A stretch of 58,299 bases of DNA from contig JAETNT010000032.1 in assembly GCA_021772025.1 (NCBI GenBank), positions 1 to 58,299 on the forward strand, given 5' to 3'. Each line of letters begins with the position of its first letter. Position 1 is the stretch's first letter. The DNA comes from Enterocloster bolteae. GTDB lineage: Bacteria; Bacillota; Clostridia; Lachnospirales; Lachnospiraceae. A program made the translations under genes and the position numbers. Below the pieces are notes generated by a model, which saw only the letters and a list, made by a program, of their open reading frames with translations, did no database searches and was not told where the DNA came from. Shown here in pieces: positions 1-8,026 of this stretch.

Positions 1-156
1 AGTTTTGCGACAAATGCCCTGGCCGGAGGATACGATCCGGCCCTAATATCCAGCATTATGGGCAACAGCGTAAAAACGCTTCTTACGTTTTACGCTCACC
101 CGGATTCAGGGCAGCAAATATCGTTAATCACAAATTTTGCCGAAAAAGCACTGTGA
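1..156 (+). CDS. tyrosine recombinase/integrase, C-terminal fragment (cut by window edge)
   Basis: The frame is open from base 1 to a TGA at 154-156, giving the last 51 residues of a protein. It carries the end of the tyrosine recombinase fold: FATNALAGGYDPALISSIMG is followed by a helix ending in TFYAHPD, where the Tyr aligns with the catalytic nucleophile. The usual LGH box reads MGN here, so the second catalytic His appears substituted. The gene points at the 3' ends of two tRNA genes, the usual arrangement for an integrative element that inserts in a tRNA. The rest of the protein and of the element lies outside the window. Confidence 0.75.
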   Translation, partial: SFATNALAGGYDPALISSIMGNSVKTLLTFYAHPDSGQQISLITNFAEKAL

Positions 157-187
157 TTATTATGTCAGAGAACCAAATAAAAATTGC

Positions 188-220
188 AAAACTTTAGCAA
201 AAAACTTTAGCAACTTTTAG
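188..220. repeat. tandem 13-base repeat, candidate integrase arm-binding sites
   Basis: AAAACTTTAGCAA occurs twice in perfect tandem (188-200 and 201-213) and a partial third copy CTTTTAG follows (214-220). The repeat lies between the integrase stop and the tRNA-Gly 3' end. Short direct repeats at this place are typical of integrase N-domain arm sites; that role is inferred. Confidence 0.5.
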
Positions 221-230
221 TTATGTAAAC

Positions 231-256
231 AAAAAGAGCTTCCGGAAAACCCGGAA
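231..256 (-). terminator. Rho-independent terminator of the tRNA-Phe/tRNA-Gly operon
   Basis: TTCCGG (240-245), five-base loop, CCGGAA (251-256); read on the minus strand the hairpin is followed by CTCTTTTTG. It lies 29 bases past the tRNA-Gly 3' end. Confidence 0.75.
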
Positions 257-284
257 ACCCTTGATTTTAAAAGAAAAATAAAAG

Positions 285-356
285 AGCGCGAGACGGGATT
301 CGAACCCGCGGCCCCCACCTTGGCAAGGTGGTGCTCCACCACTGAGCCACTCGCGC
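285..356 (-). tRNA. tRNA-Gly (GCC)
   Basis: The minus strand folds as a complete cloverleaf: acceptor GCGCGAG/CTCGCGC, anticodon stem CACCT/AGGTG around loop TTGCCAA (anticodon GCC), T arm with GGTTCGAATCC, discriminator U. No CCA is encoded. Its 3' end faces the integrase, which makes it the likelier attachment site of the two tRNAs. Confidence 0.95.
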
Positions 357-405
357 ATAATAAAAATATAAAGTTATCACTATAGTACGACACCGCTATA
401 GCCAA

Positions 406-478
<73 letters not shown>

Positions 479-496
479 TTCCTCAAGAACGAATTA

Positions 497-525
497 ATTA
501 TATTCGATAAAACGATAATTGTCAA
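497..525 (-). promoter_or_regulatory. sigma-A promoter of the tRNA operon
   Basis: Consensus on the minus strand: TTGACA (520-525), 17-base spacer, TATAAT (497-502), about 18 bases before tRNA-Phe. Both hexamers are perfect, as expected for a stable-RNA promoter. Confidence 0.85.
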
Positions 526-579
526 GGTATATTTTATACTTTTGAGGAAACTTTTTGAAAAATAGCAACAGTTCAAAAG

Positions 580-638
580 GATGTTGCAAAATGAAACCGG
601 CAATAATAGAAATCCGCCTTATTTCATTTTGCGACATC
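580..638. repeat. 17-base inverted repeat after the GlgX-like gene
   Basis: GATGTTGCAAAATGAAA (580-596) and TTTCATTTTGCGACATC (622-638) pair along 17 bases with one G-U, around a 25-base loop. It lies 40 bases past the minus-strand stop at 679 and may act as its terminator or mRNA-stabilising hairpin, although the following T run is weak. The length of the arms also fits a small dispersed repeat; no second copy was noticed in this window. Confidence 0.5.
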
Positions 639-678
639 TCCTTCTTTCAATTCTATAATAAATTCAATACAATTTCTC

Positions 679-2520
679 CTACTTTCCCACAAATACTACT
701 ATCGTCCTGGAAGGAACCATAAACTGCTTTTGCTTTTCCAACGCCAGCTCCCTGCCTTCTTCGTAAATACCGTTGCGGCCTCCTTCGTCAGTGTTAATGG
801 CTACATGCCATTTCTTGCCTCGGGGAAGGTTCGGGAGGGAAAATTCATGCGGTTCCCAGTGCATATTGTAGGCGACAAAAAAGGAATCATCCGGAGAGCC
901 GTCAGCTTTGGCGGCATATTTTCCGCAGTACATAATGCCCAGCTGACGGCGGAAATTCTCAAATTCCGGGCACCATGCTTTGACCCCATGGTAGGAAACA
1001 TCCGGATGGCCGCAACCTAGATAATCCATAATCCTAGGTTCCTGAGGCATATGAAATACCCCGTGCTTTTTACGAAATTCAATAGCAAATTTCACAAAAT
1101 CAAAGATATCTTTGTTGGTATTCTGTAAATTCCAGTTCAGCCAGGAAATTTCATTGTCCTGGCAGTAAGAATTATTATTTCCGTTCTTGGTTCGGCCAAA
1201 TTCATCTCCTGCCATAAAAAGTGGGACCCCTTGGCTCAATACCAGCAGAAGTACTGCATTACGAAGCTGCTTACGGCGCATTTCCACTATCTTTTTCTTA
1301 CGGGTAGGGCCTTCTACTCCGCAGTTCCAGGAAAAATTATAGTCCACTCCGTCCCGATTATTTTCACCGTTAGCTTCATTGTGCTTTCTGTCATAGGATA
1401 CCATATCCATCAACGTAAAACCGTTTACATTGGCCATATAGTTAATAATGCCGCGGTCTTTGGGATTACGCCTGCTGCGGTTTACCAAACTGTTAATCTG
1501 ATCTTCATCGCCCTTTAGCAGCCGACGCATATCTGTCTCAAACCCATCATTATATTCTGCTAAACGCTTGCCCAAACCGGAACTGGCGATACCGTCCCAG
1601 TTATCCGCCCACAGTTTCACCCGGCTTAAATACGGATCTCTGGCCAAAAGGCCTTTAGGGGCAAAGCCAATCAGATGAAATCCGTCTACATGGTACTCTC
1701 TGGCCCAATAGCGAACTACATCCAAAGCATACGATGGTTCTTCAAAGCCAGTAAAAAACAAATCCATGATTAGCTCAATTCCTGCTTTGTGAAGTGCCTT
1801 TACCAAATCTTTCAATTCATCTGATGGATTTTTCTCTTTTCCGGAGCAGTAAGATGCCTTGGGCGCCATTCGCTGGCCGGCAACAAACCCCCAATAATTC
1901 AGCTTTCCTGTAGGCTCATCCTTTTCATAAGGATTCTTCATAGCCCCTTCCGGCATCATGACCTCTTGAAATTCTGTAGCCGGCATCAGTTCAACCGCGG
2001 TGATCCCCAGTTCCTGCAAATACGGGATCTTTTCCTGAATTCCAGAAAAACATCCCCTGTTTTCCACTTTAGATGAGGCATGTTTGGTAAAACCTCTGGG
2101 GTGAATCCGATAAACCACACAGTTCTCATAAGGATATTCTAAAGGGGTATCTCCCTCCCAATCATAAGTTTCCGGCAATATTCCGGCCCTGAGAATATTT
2201 TTCACTTGGGAAAAACTACCCCAAGTTTCCCGGCCGCTAAAAACCTTTCCATAGGGATCTTCTTTTAAAATCCCATCCGTCTCATAGCAGTATTCTATTC
2301 CGGTAAAGTTCCCTGAAACCGTCATATTCCAAACATCACCGATTCTGTTTTCCAAGGGAAACCAAAGCTTTGCATCCGGCTTTTTCCTTCCTTTCGAAAA
2401 CAGCACCAATGCACACGCTTCGCTCTTGGAGACGACAGAAAAATGCGCTCCTCCGTCGATGACTGTAACCCCCATCGGGTAAAACATTCTGTCATCTTTT
2501 ACTATTGTGTACTTTTCCAT
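679..2520 (-). CDS. GlgX/isoamylase-like GH13 protein lacking catalytic residues
   Basis: 613 residues from an ATG with GATGAGG five bases upstream; a TTG 48 bases further upstream overlaps the previous gene and is less likely. An N-terminal CBM48-like region (about 15-110) is followed by a GH13 barrel with the debranching-enzyme signatures KHNEANGENNRDG and FSWNCGVEGPT. The catalytic blocks are all altered: region II is GFHLIGFA (280-287) instead of GFRFDLA, region III LWADNW (303-308) has Asp for the acid/base Glu, region IV MANVNGF (362-368) replaces TAHDGF, and region I lacks its usual NH. The fold therefore looks kept and hydrolysis lost; a glycogen-binding or scaffolding role is inference. 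Last gene of a minus operon after an ABC-F and exonuclease III. Confidence 0.8.
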   Translation of the reverse strand: MEKYTIVKDDRMFYPMGVTVIDGGAHFSVVSKSEACALVLFSKGRKKPDAKLWFPLENRIGDVWNMTVSGNFTGIEYCYETDGILKEDPYGKVFSGRETWGSFSQVKNILRAGILPETYDWEGDTPLEYPYENCVVYRIHPRGFTKHASSKVENRGCFSGIQEKIPYLQELGITAVELMPATEFQEVMMPEGAMKNPYEKDEPTGKLNYWGFVAGQRMAPKASYCSGKEKNPSDELKDLVKALHKAGIELIMDLFFTGFEEPSYALDVVRYWAREYHVDGFHLIGFAPKGLLARDPYLSRVKLWADNWDGIASSGLGKRLAEYNDGFETDMRRLLKGDEDQINSLVNRSRRNPKDRGIINYMANVNGFTLMDMVSYDRKHNEANGENNRDGVDYNFSWNCGVEGPTRKKKIVEMRRKQLRNAVLLLVLSQGVPLFMAGDEFGRTKNGNNNSYCQDNEISWLNWNLQNTNKDIFDFVKFAIEFRKKHGVFHMPQEPRIMDYLGCGHPDVSYHGVKAWCPEFENFRRQLGIMYCGKYAAKADGSPDDSFFVAYNMHWEPHEFSLPNLPRGKKWHVAINTDEGGRNGIYEEGRELALEKQKQFMVPSRTIVVFVGK

Positions 2521-2554
2521 CTCTGCCTCATCTCCCATATTTTCTTGTAGTTGT

Positions 2555-4372
2555 TTACTGTGCTGCAATCTTTTCAGCCAGTTCGTTCAGATACATCCAG
2601 CGGTCCATCCTTTCCTCCAGTTTGGCCTCTTTCTGTTCCTTTTTTTCCATCAGCTCCTGAAGTCTGCCGTAATTGCTGGAATCCCCTTCCATCTCTTTTT
2701 CCAGATTTTGGATCTCTTCCTCCAAAAGAGAAATTTCTTTTTCAATAGTCTCCCATTCCTTCTGTTCTTTATAAGAAAATTTAAGTTTTCGTCCTTGGCG
2801 CCGGGCAGAATCTGACTCGTTTTTTATCCCGCTTCTGTCTTTTTGCCTTTCTGTCATGCTGTTATTAGAGTTTTCGTCTAACTGACGCTGTAAAAGCGCC
2901 GCCTGGTAGTCTGTAAAGCCGCCTTCATACTGGCGCACTTTCCCCTCTCCTTCAAAAGCAAAAATCCGGCGTACCACCCGATCCAAAAAATACCTGTCGT
3001 GAGATACCGTTACAACAATCCCCTGAAAGCTGTCCAGGTAATCTTCCAAAATGGTCAATGTCTGAATGTCCAGATCATTGGTTGGCTCATCCAGCAAGAT
3101 AACATTAGGCGCGTCCATAAGGATTCTCAGCAAATACAGCCTGCGTTTCTCTCCGCCGGACAGCTTCCCTATAGCGGTGTACTGCATATGAGACGGAAAT
3201 AAAAACCGCTCCAGCATCTGGCTGGCGCTAATGCTTCCATCTCTGGTTTTCACATACTCCGCCACATTTTTAATGTAGTCAATTACCCGAAGAGACTCGT
3301 CCATCTCTTCATTTTCCTGAGAAAAATACCCCATGCGGACAGTCTGTCCAATCTCAATGGTTCCCTCATCCGGTTTTACCCACCCAGCAATCATTTTCAT
3401 CAGAGTAGATTTTCCCGCCCCGTTTGGGCCAATGATGCCGATACGATCGCCTCTTAGGAAAATATAAGTGAAATCCTTTAACAAAATTTTGTCGCCATAG
3501 GCCTTAGATAAACCAGTTATCTCCACAGTAGTCCGTCCCAAGCGGCTAACGGCAGATTCCATTTCCACCTTACCGTCCGCTTCCGGAGCTTTTTGATCCC
3601 ACAGTGCTTCATAGCGCTGGATATGAGCTTTTTGTTTCGTAGAACGGGCTCTGGCACCCCGCTGCATCCATTCCAGCTCTACTCTCAGAATAGACTGCCG
3701 TTTACGTTCACTGGCCGCTGCCATATCCAGGCGCTCCGCCTTCAGCTTTAAAAATCCCTGATAATTAGTCTGATAGCTGTACAGCTTTCCTTTATCAAGC
3801 TCTACAATCCGATTGGTCACACTATCCAAAAAGTACCGATCATGAGTAATCATCAGCAGCGCGCCTTTAAATTTTTTCAAATACTCCTCCAGCCAGTCTG
3901 CCATACTGCTGTCCAAATGGTTGGTAGGTTCATCCAAAATTAAAAGTTTGGCCGTAGACAGGAGTACGCTTGCCAGAGCCACCCGCTTCTTTTGTCCTCC
4001 GGACAGGGTTCCCATAAGCGCCTTCTGATCGGTAATCCCCAGCTTATTCAGCATAGATTTCGCCTGACTTTCAATATCCCAGACATGATCATGGCCCTGG
4101 TTATCTCTTAAAACAGCCTGTATTACATCGTCCTTTGGATTAAATTCCGGATTCTGGGATAAATAACGGATATCCAAACCGCGGCTCCTGACCACAGTTC
4201 CCTCATCCGGTTCTTCCAGGCCGGCAACAATTTTTAACAGTGTGGACTTGCCGGTGCCGTTGATTCCGATAATGCCTATCTTTTCCCCTTCACTCATAGA
4301 AAAGGCAGTATCCCGGAAAAGAAGCCTTTCCGTATAAGATTTTGTCAAATGTTCAATGGTCACTAAATTCAT
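2555..4372 (-). CDS. ABC-F ATPase, Uup type, with C-terminal coiled coil
   Basis: 605 residues, two ABC domains and no membrane segments, so an ABC-F translation factor rather than a transporter. Domain 1: Walker [10 protein letters not shown] (36-44), LSGGQ (123-127), LLILDE (143-148). The linker has [14 protein letters not shown] (241-254), typical of Uup. Domain 2: GPNGAGKST (315-323), LSGGE (404-408), LLDEP (426-430). The last 100 residues are a charged coiled coil as in Uup. Both ATPase sites look intact. The start overlaps the exonuclease III stop by 4 bases (translational coupling). Family members bind ribosomes and Uup also affects DNA transposition and repair; pairing with a DNA repair nuclease fits, but substrate is not visible. 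Confidence 0.9.
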   Translation of the reverse strand: MNLVTIEHLTKSYTERLLFRDTAFSMSEGEKIGIIGINGTGKSTLLKIVAGLEEPDEGTVVRSRGLDIRYLSQNPEFNPKDDVIQAVLRDNQGHDHVWDIESQAKSMLNKLGITDQKALMGTLSGGQKKRVALASVLLSTAKLLILDEPTNHLDSSMADWLEEYLKKFKGALLMITHDRYFLDSVTNRIVELDKGKLYSYQTNYQGFLKLKAERLDMAAASERKRQSILRVELEWMQRGARARSTKQKAHIQRYEALWDQKAPEADGKVEMESAVSRLGRTTVEITGLSKAYGDKILLKDFTYIFLRGDRIGIIGPNGAGKSTLMKMIAGWVKPDEGTIEIGQTVRMGYFSQENEEMDESLRVIDYIKNVAEYVKTRDGSISASQMLERFLFPSHMQYTAIGKLSGGEKRRLYLLRILMDAPNVILLDEPTNDLDIQTLTILEDYLDSFQGIVVTVSHDRYFLDRVVRRIFAFEGEGKVRQYEGGFTDYQAALLQRQLDENSNNSMTERQKDRSGIKNESDSARRQGRKLKFSYKEQKEWETIEKEISLLEEEIQNLEKEMEGDSSNYGRLQELMEKKEQKEAKLEERMDRWMYLNELAEKIAAQ

Positions 4373-5124
4373 CGGATCACCAGCTCTACCGGGCAGTGGT
4401 CTGACCCCATAATCTCTGCATGGATGGATGCGCTCTCAAGCCTGTCCTTCAACGCCTCAGATACGCAAAAATAGTCGATCCGCCACCCTGCGTTCTTTGC
4501 TCTGGCAGAAAATCGGTAAGACCACCAGGAATAAGCTCCCTCCTGTTCCGGATAAAACCAGCGGAAAGTATCCACAAACCCAGCGGCTAACAGGCTGGTA
4601 AATTTGTTTCTCTCTTCATCAGTAAATCCGGCATTTTTTCGATTGGTTTTAGGATTTTTTAAGTCGATTTCCTTGTGGGCAACATTTAAATCGCCGCAGA
4701 AAATAACCGGCTTTTTCTCCTCTAATTTCTTTAAATAGGCTAAAAACGCGTCCTCCCAGCACATCCGGTAATCCAGTCTGGCCAAGCCGTCCTGAGAATT
4801 AGGGGTGTAGCAGGTTACTACATAATAATCTGTAAATTCGGCCGTAATTACCCGTCCCTCGCGGTCATGCTCCTCTATGCCTATGCCATAATCCACAGAC
4901 AGAGGCTCTTCCTTTGTAAACAGGGCAGTACCGGAATATCCTTTCTTTTCCGCATAGTTCCAATATTGATAATAACCCGGCAGATCTAAATTAATCTGGC
5001 CCTTCTGAAGCTTACTCTCCTGGATACAGAATACATCCGCATCCGCTTCTTTAAAATAATCTAAAAAACCCTTGCCGATACATGCACGCAGGCCGTTGAC
5101 ATTCCAGGAAATTAACTTTTTCAC
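4369..5124 (-). CDS. xth: exodeoxyribonuclease III
   Basis: 251 residues, full length for the ExoIII/AP endonuclease family; starts with GTG behind AAAGGAG. Endonuclease/exonuclease/phosphatase motifs are intact: WNVNGLRA (8-15), QES with Glu36, GDLN with Asp145 and Asn147, and the terminal GSDHCP with Asp242/His243. It cleaves at abasic sites and digests 3' ends in base-excision repair. First gene of an operon with the Uup-type ABC-F and the GlgX-like gene; its mRNA has a long structured leader. Confidence 0.93.
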   Translation of the reverse strand: MKKLISWNVNGLRACIGKGFLDYFKEADADVFCIQESKLQKGQINLDLPGYYQYWNYAEKKGYSGTALFTKEEPLSVDYGIGIEEHDREGRVITAEFTDYYVVTCYTPNSQDGLARLDYRMCWEDAFLAYLKKLEEKKPVIFCGDLNVAHKEIDLKNPKTNRKNAGFTDEERNKFTSLLAAGFVDTFRWFYPEQEGAYSWWSYRFSARAKNAGWRIDYFCVSEALKDRLESASIHAEIMGSDHCPVELVIR

Positions 5125-5141
5125 AGAGATTCTCCTTTACT

Positions 5142-5292
5142 ATAAAAGTCCGCCGCCAAAAAGGCGGCATGCATTCAGGTATTCCAAGTGCGCCCGCCGG
5201 ACTTTTATGTGCGGTGGTGCGTCCGCTGCCGGGCGCATGAAGGTTTAGGTTGTAATTGAATCTAGTATAGCATTTTATGGGGAATATTGGAA
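5142..5292 (-). promoter_or_regulatory. promoter and structured 5' leader of the xth operon
   Basis: Minus-strand promoter TTCCAA (5287-5292), 17 bases, TATACT (5264-5269) predicts a leader of about 130 bases. The leader holds an 11-base perfect inverted repeat, ATAAAAGTCCG/CGGACTTTTAT (5198-5208 with 5142-5152), enclosing a second hairpin GCCGCC-TTTTT-GGCGGC (5152-5168). The outer helix ends 11 bases before the Shine-Dalgarno. Possible translational or attenuation control, as is common for ABC-F operons; no known riboswitch class was recognised. Confidence 0.45.
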
Positions 5293-5305
5293 GGGGATAA
5301 ACTGG

Positions 5306-5355
5306 AAAAAGCGGTGCCTGTCAGAAATCTATTTTTCATTCTGCCGGTGCACCGC
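5306..5355 (-). terminator. Rho-independent terminator of the YkpA/YbiT-like ABC-F gene
   Basis: GCGGTGC (minus, from 5355) pairs with GCACCGC (5311-5317) and inner CAGAA pairs with TTCTG; the helix is followed by TTTTT (5306-5310). It lies 25 bases past the stop. Confidence 0.75.
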
Positions 5356-5380
5356 ATTCTTCCTTTAGAATTGCTAAATT

Positions 5381-7018
5381 TTAATCGTCATTCTCATGGC
5401 CCTCAGCTACAGTAAATACCTGTCTCTTACGTGCCATCTCATCGCTCTCTAAGTATTCGTCATAGGTAGTAATCTTGTCAACCAACTGGCCGTTGATGAT
5501 CTCCATAATCCGATTTGCCGTAGTCTGAACGATCTGGTGATCGCGGGATGAAAAAATCATTACCCCCGGAAACTTCATCATACCATTATTTAAAGCAGTA
5601 ATAGACTCCATATCCAGGTGGTCGGTAGGCTCGTCAAGCATCAACACGTTTGCACCGGAAATCATTAGCTTGGACAGCATACAACGAACCTTCTCTCCTC
5701 CGGATAACACTTTTACCTTTTTAACACCGTCCTCACCGGCAAACAACATACGCCCCAAGAACCCCCGGACATAAGTCACATCCTTCTCCGGAGAATACTG
5801 AGTCAGCCAGTCTACAATGGTGTCATCACTGTCAAACTCTGCACTGTTATCTTTGGGGAAGTAGGACTGGGTGGTAGTAAGCCCCCACTTATAACTTCCC
5901 TCGTCCGGCTCCATCTCCCCGGCCAAAATCTGGAAAAGTACAGTTTTGGCATGTTCATTTGGCCCTACCAGGGCAACTTTGTCATCACGGTTTAAGATAA
6001 AGGAAATATTATCCAAAACTTTTACGCCGTCAATGGTCTTGCTTAAATTCTCTACAGTCAAAACTTCGTTTCCGATCTCTCGGAAAGGCCGAAAGTCGAT
6101 ATAGGGATATTTCCGGCTGGAAGGCTTAATATCATCCAGCTCAATCTTCTCCAGCGCACGTTTTCGGGATGTGGCCTGTTTGGACTTAGACGCATTGGCA
6201 GAGAAACGCTGAATAAATTCCTGCAGCTCCTTAATCTTTTCTTCCTTTTTACGATTCGCTTCTTTCATCTGGCGGATCATCAGCTGACTGGACTCATACC
6301 AGAAATCATAGTTTCCCGCATAAAGCTGGATTTTGCTGTAATCAATATCTGCAATCATAGTGCAGACCTTGTTTAAAAAGTAGCGGTCATGTGAAACCAC
6401 AATAACCGTGTTCTCAAAGTTGATTAAAAATTCTTCCAGCCACGCAATTGCATCCAAATCCAGATGGTTGGTAGGCTCATCCAGGAGCAAAATATCCGGA
6501 TTACCAAACAATGCCTGAGCCAGTAATACCTTTACCTTCTGAGCGCCGGTTAAATCCTTCAGCAGACAGTAATGAAACTCCGGTTCAATTCCCAGACCAT
6601 TTAGCAGGTTAGCGGCATCGGATTCTGCCTCCCATCCGTTCATGTTGGCAAACTCTCCCTCCAGCTCAGCAGCTTTAATGCCGTCTTCATCGGAAAAGTC
6701 TTCTTTCATATAGATAGCTTCCTTTTCCTTCATAATTTCATACAGTCTGGCATTACCCATAATAACCGCATCCAGTACCTGAAACTCATCATATTTAAAA
6801 TGATCCTGCTGCAGAAAGGACAGCCGCTGTCCTTGGGTAATAATAACATCCCCGCTGGTAGGTTCCAGCTGACCGGATAAAATTTTTAAAAAGGTGGATT
6901 TTCCGGCGCCGTTGGCGCCGATAACGCCATAACAGTTGCCCTCAGTGAACTTGATGTTAACGTCTTCAAATAATGCTTTTTTTCCAAGGCGTAAGGTAAT
7001 GTTGCTTGTACTAATCAT
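5381..7018 (-). CDS. ABC-F ATPase, YkpA/YbiT-like, with unusual second ATP site
   Basis: 545 residues from ATG at 7018 (MISTSN); the open frame extends further upstream but that part does not look like protein of this family. Domain 1: Walker A GANGAGKST (34-42), signature LTGAQ (156-160) instead of [16 protein letters not shown] (177-187), switch SHD. Domain 2: Walker A is GPNEHAKT (352-359) rather than GPNGxGKT, LSGGE (438-442), DEPTDHLD (462-469), and the switch His is Arg (SSRDHQ, 490-495). The GPNExAKT form is, to my recollection, usual in clostridial YkpA-like proteins; the switch Arg is less expected. Asymmetric ATPase sites are likely. Single-gene transcript with its own terminator. 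Confidence 0.88.
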   Translation of the reverse strand: MISTSNITLRLGKKALFEDVNIKFTEGNCYGVIGANGAGKSTFLKILSGQLEPTSGDVIITQGQRLSFLQQDHFKYDEFQVLDAVIMGNARLYEIMKEKEAIYMKEDFSDEDGIKAAELEGEFANMNGWEAESDAANLLNGLGIEPEFHYCLLKDLTGAQKVKVLLAQALFGNPDILLLDEPTNHLDLDAIAWLEEFLINFENTVIVVSHDRYFLNKVCTMIADIDYSKIQLYAGNYDFWYESSQLMIRQMKEANRKKEEKIKELQEFIQRFSANASKSKQATSRKRALEKIELDDIKPSSRKYPYIDFRPFREIGNEVLTVENLSKTIDGVKVLDNISFILNRDDKVALVGPNEHAKTVLFQILAGEMEPDEGSYKWGLTTTQSYFPKDNSAEFDSDDTIVDWLTQYSPEKDVTYVRGFLGRMLFAGEDGVKKVKVLSGGEKVRCMLSKLMISGANVLMLDEPTDHLDMESITALNNGMMKFPGVMIFSSRDHQIVQTTANRIMEIINGQLVDKITTYDEYLESDEMARKRQVFTVAEGHENDD

Positions 7019-7067
7019 ACTGATACCCTTTCTGAAATAACATAGCGCACAAAGCGCCTTTTGACCT

Positions 7068-7101
7068 ATCAAAAGAGGGGTCATTTCGGGCCCCTCTTGA
7101 T
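7068..7101 (-). terminator. probable terminator of the nitroreductase gene
   Basis: AAGAGGGG (7073-7080), ten-base loop, CCCCTCTT (7091-7098), flanked by TC/GA pairs. On the minus strand it is followed only by TTTTGATAGG, so the U tract is short. Confidence 0.5.
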
Positions 7102-7167
7102 TTATTCCTATTTTCAGTTCAGTTATACCTGAAAATCCTGATATTTGCAAGGTTTTTCGTAAAATTT

Positions 7168-7959
7168 CTAAAGCTTTCTTCCATCCCAGCCCTTTAACGC
7201 CACCCGAACCGACCGGGCCATTTCTTTACTAAAGGCGGCTCCGGTTTTCCGGGCATAAAACATCTGGGCAAAATTTTTTGCTCCATAGTGGTTATCGGGG
7301 CGGTATCCCGCATTCTCCCTGGCATACATTTCCTCGTATTCTTTGTCCGTAAGCTGGCGGTATTTTTCTTCAAACACTACGAATTTAGGATCAAACCTTT
7401 CCCGGATTACCCGATTGTGATCCGGTTTATAATGACCCAGGCACAACAGAGCAATAGGAAATACATATTCCGGCAATTGAAAAAGCTCCTGATGATACTC
7501 ATAGTTTTCCACAATATCGCCGATGTAACAAGAACCTATCCCCAAAGATTCTGCCGCAATCACCGCGTTTTGTGCAGCAATTATAGTATCCTCACAAGCC
7601 AGAAGAAAATCCGATTCCTGGGGTGCTTCGAAGCAGTAGCCCTGATCTGCATGAGCCTCGCAAAACTCTTTTACGCCGTTTTTCTCATAATAGTCAAACC
7701 ACTTATGCTGATCTGCCGCAAACAGCAAAAGCACCGGCGCCTTGGCGATAAAGGGCTGGTTATCGCAGCTTTTGGCAAGCTTTTCTTTTGTCTCCTGGCT
7801 GCGGATTACAATAACGGAATACAGCATCTGATTGCCCGCTGTAGGCGCCCGCATGGCGGCCTCCAGAATGGTCCGAAGCTCCTCCTCCGTCACCGGACAG
7901 TCATCATAAGTCCGCAGGGATACTCTGTTTTTTATAGTGTCTAATACCGGATTCGTCAT
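7168..7959 (-). CDS. FMN-dependent nitroreductase family protein
   Basis: 263 residues, ATG behind GGGGAGGAA. The N terminus has RVSLRTYDDCPV (12-23) followed by MRAPTAGNQM (36-45), the FMN-phosphate-binding start of nitroreductases; the central AQNAVIAAESLGIGSCYIGD block and the C-terminal LCLGHYKPD complete the fold. The family reduces nitro-aromatics, quinones or flavins with NAD(P)H as a homodimer. Length and the extended C-terminal helices suggest the NfrA-like group. Monocistronic, with its own terminator; the true substrate cannot be read from the sequence. Confidence 0.85.
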   Translation of the reverse strand: MTNPVLDTIKNRVSLRTYDDCPVTEEELRTILEAAMRAPTAGNQMLYSVIVIRSQETKEKLAKSCDNQPFIAKAPVLLLFAADQHKWFDYYEKNGVKEFCEAHADQGYCFEAPQESDFLLACEDTIIAAQNAVIAAESLGIGSCYIGDIVENYEYHQELFQLPEYVFPIALLCLGHYKPDHNRVIRERFDPKFVVFEEKYRQLTDKEYEEMYARENAGYRPDNHYGAKNFAQMFYARKTGAAFSKEMARSVRVALKGWDGRKL

Positions 7960-8026
7960 AGCAAATTCCTCCCCTTAAGATTGTGTTTACAGGGTAACAC
8001 AACAGGGGAGGAATTTCCAGTACATT

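Noticed and set aside
2507..2815. 102-codon plus-strand frame rich in Phe and Leu over the ABC-F C-terminus
   Set aside because: It mirrors the Glu/Lys-rich coiled coil of the Uup-type protein; antisense of such a region always looks hydrophobic.
7288..7944. 218-codon plus-strand reading frame opposite the nitroreductase gene
   Set aside because: It is the complement of a well-supported nitroreductase, has no convincing start site and no recognisable domain.
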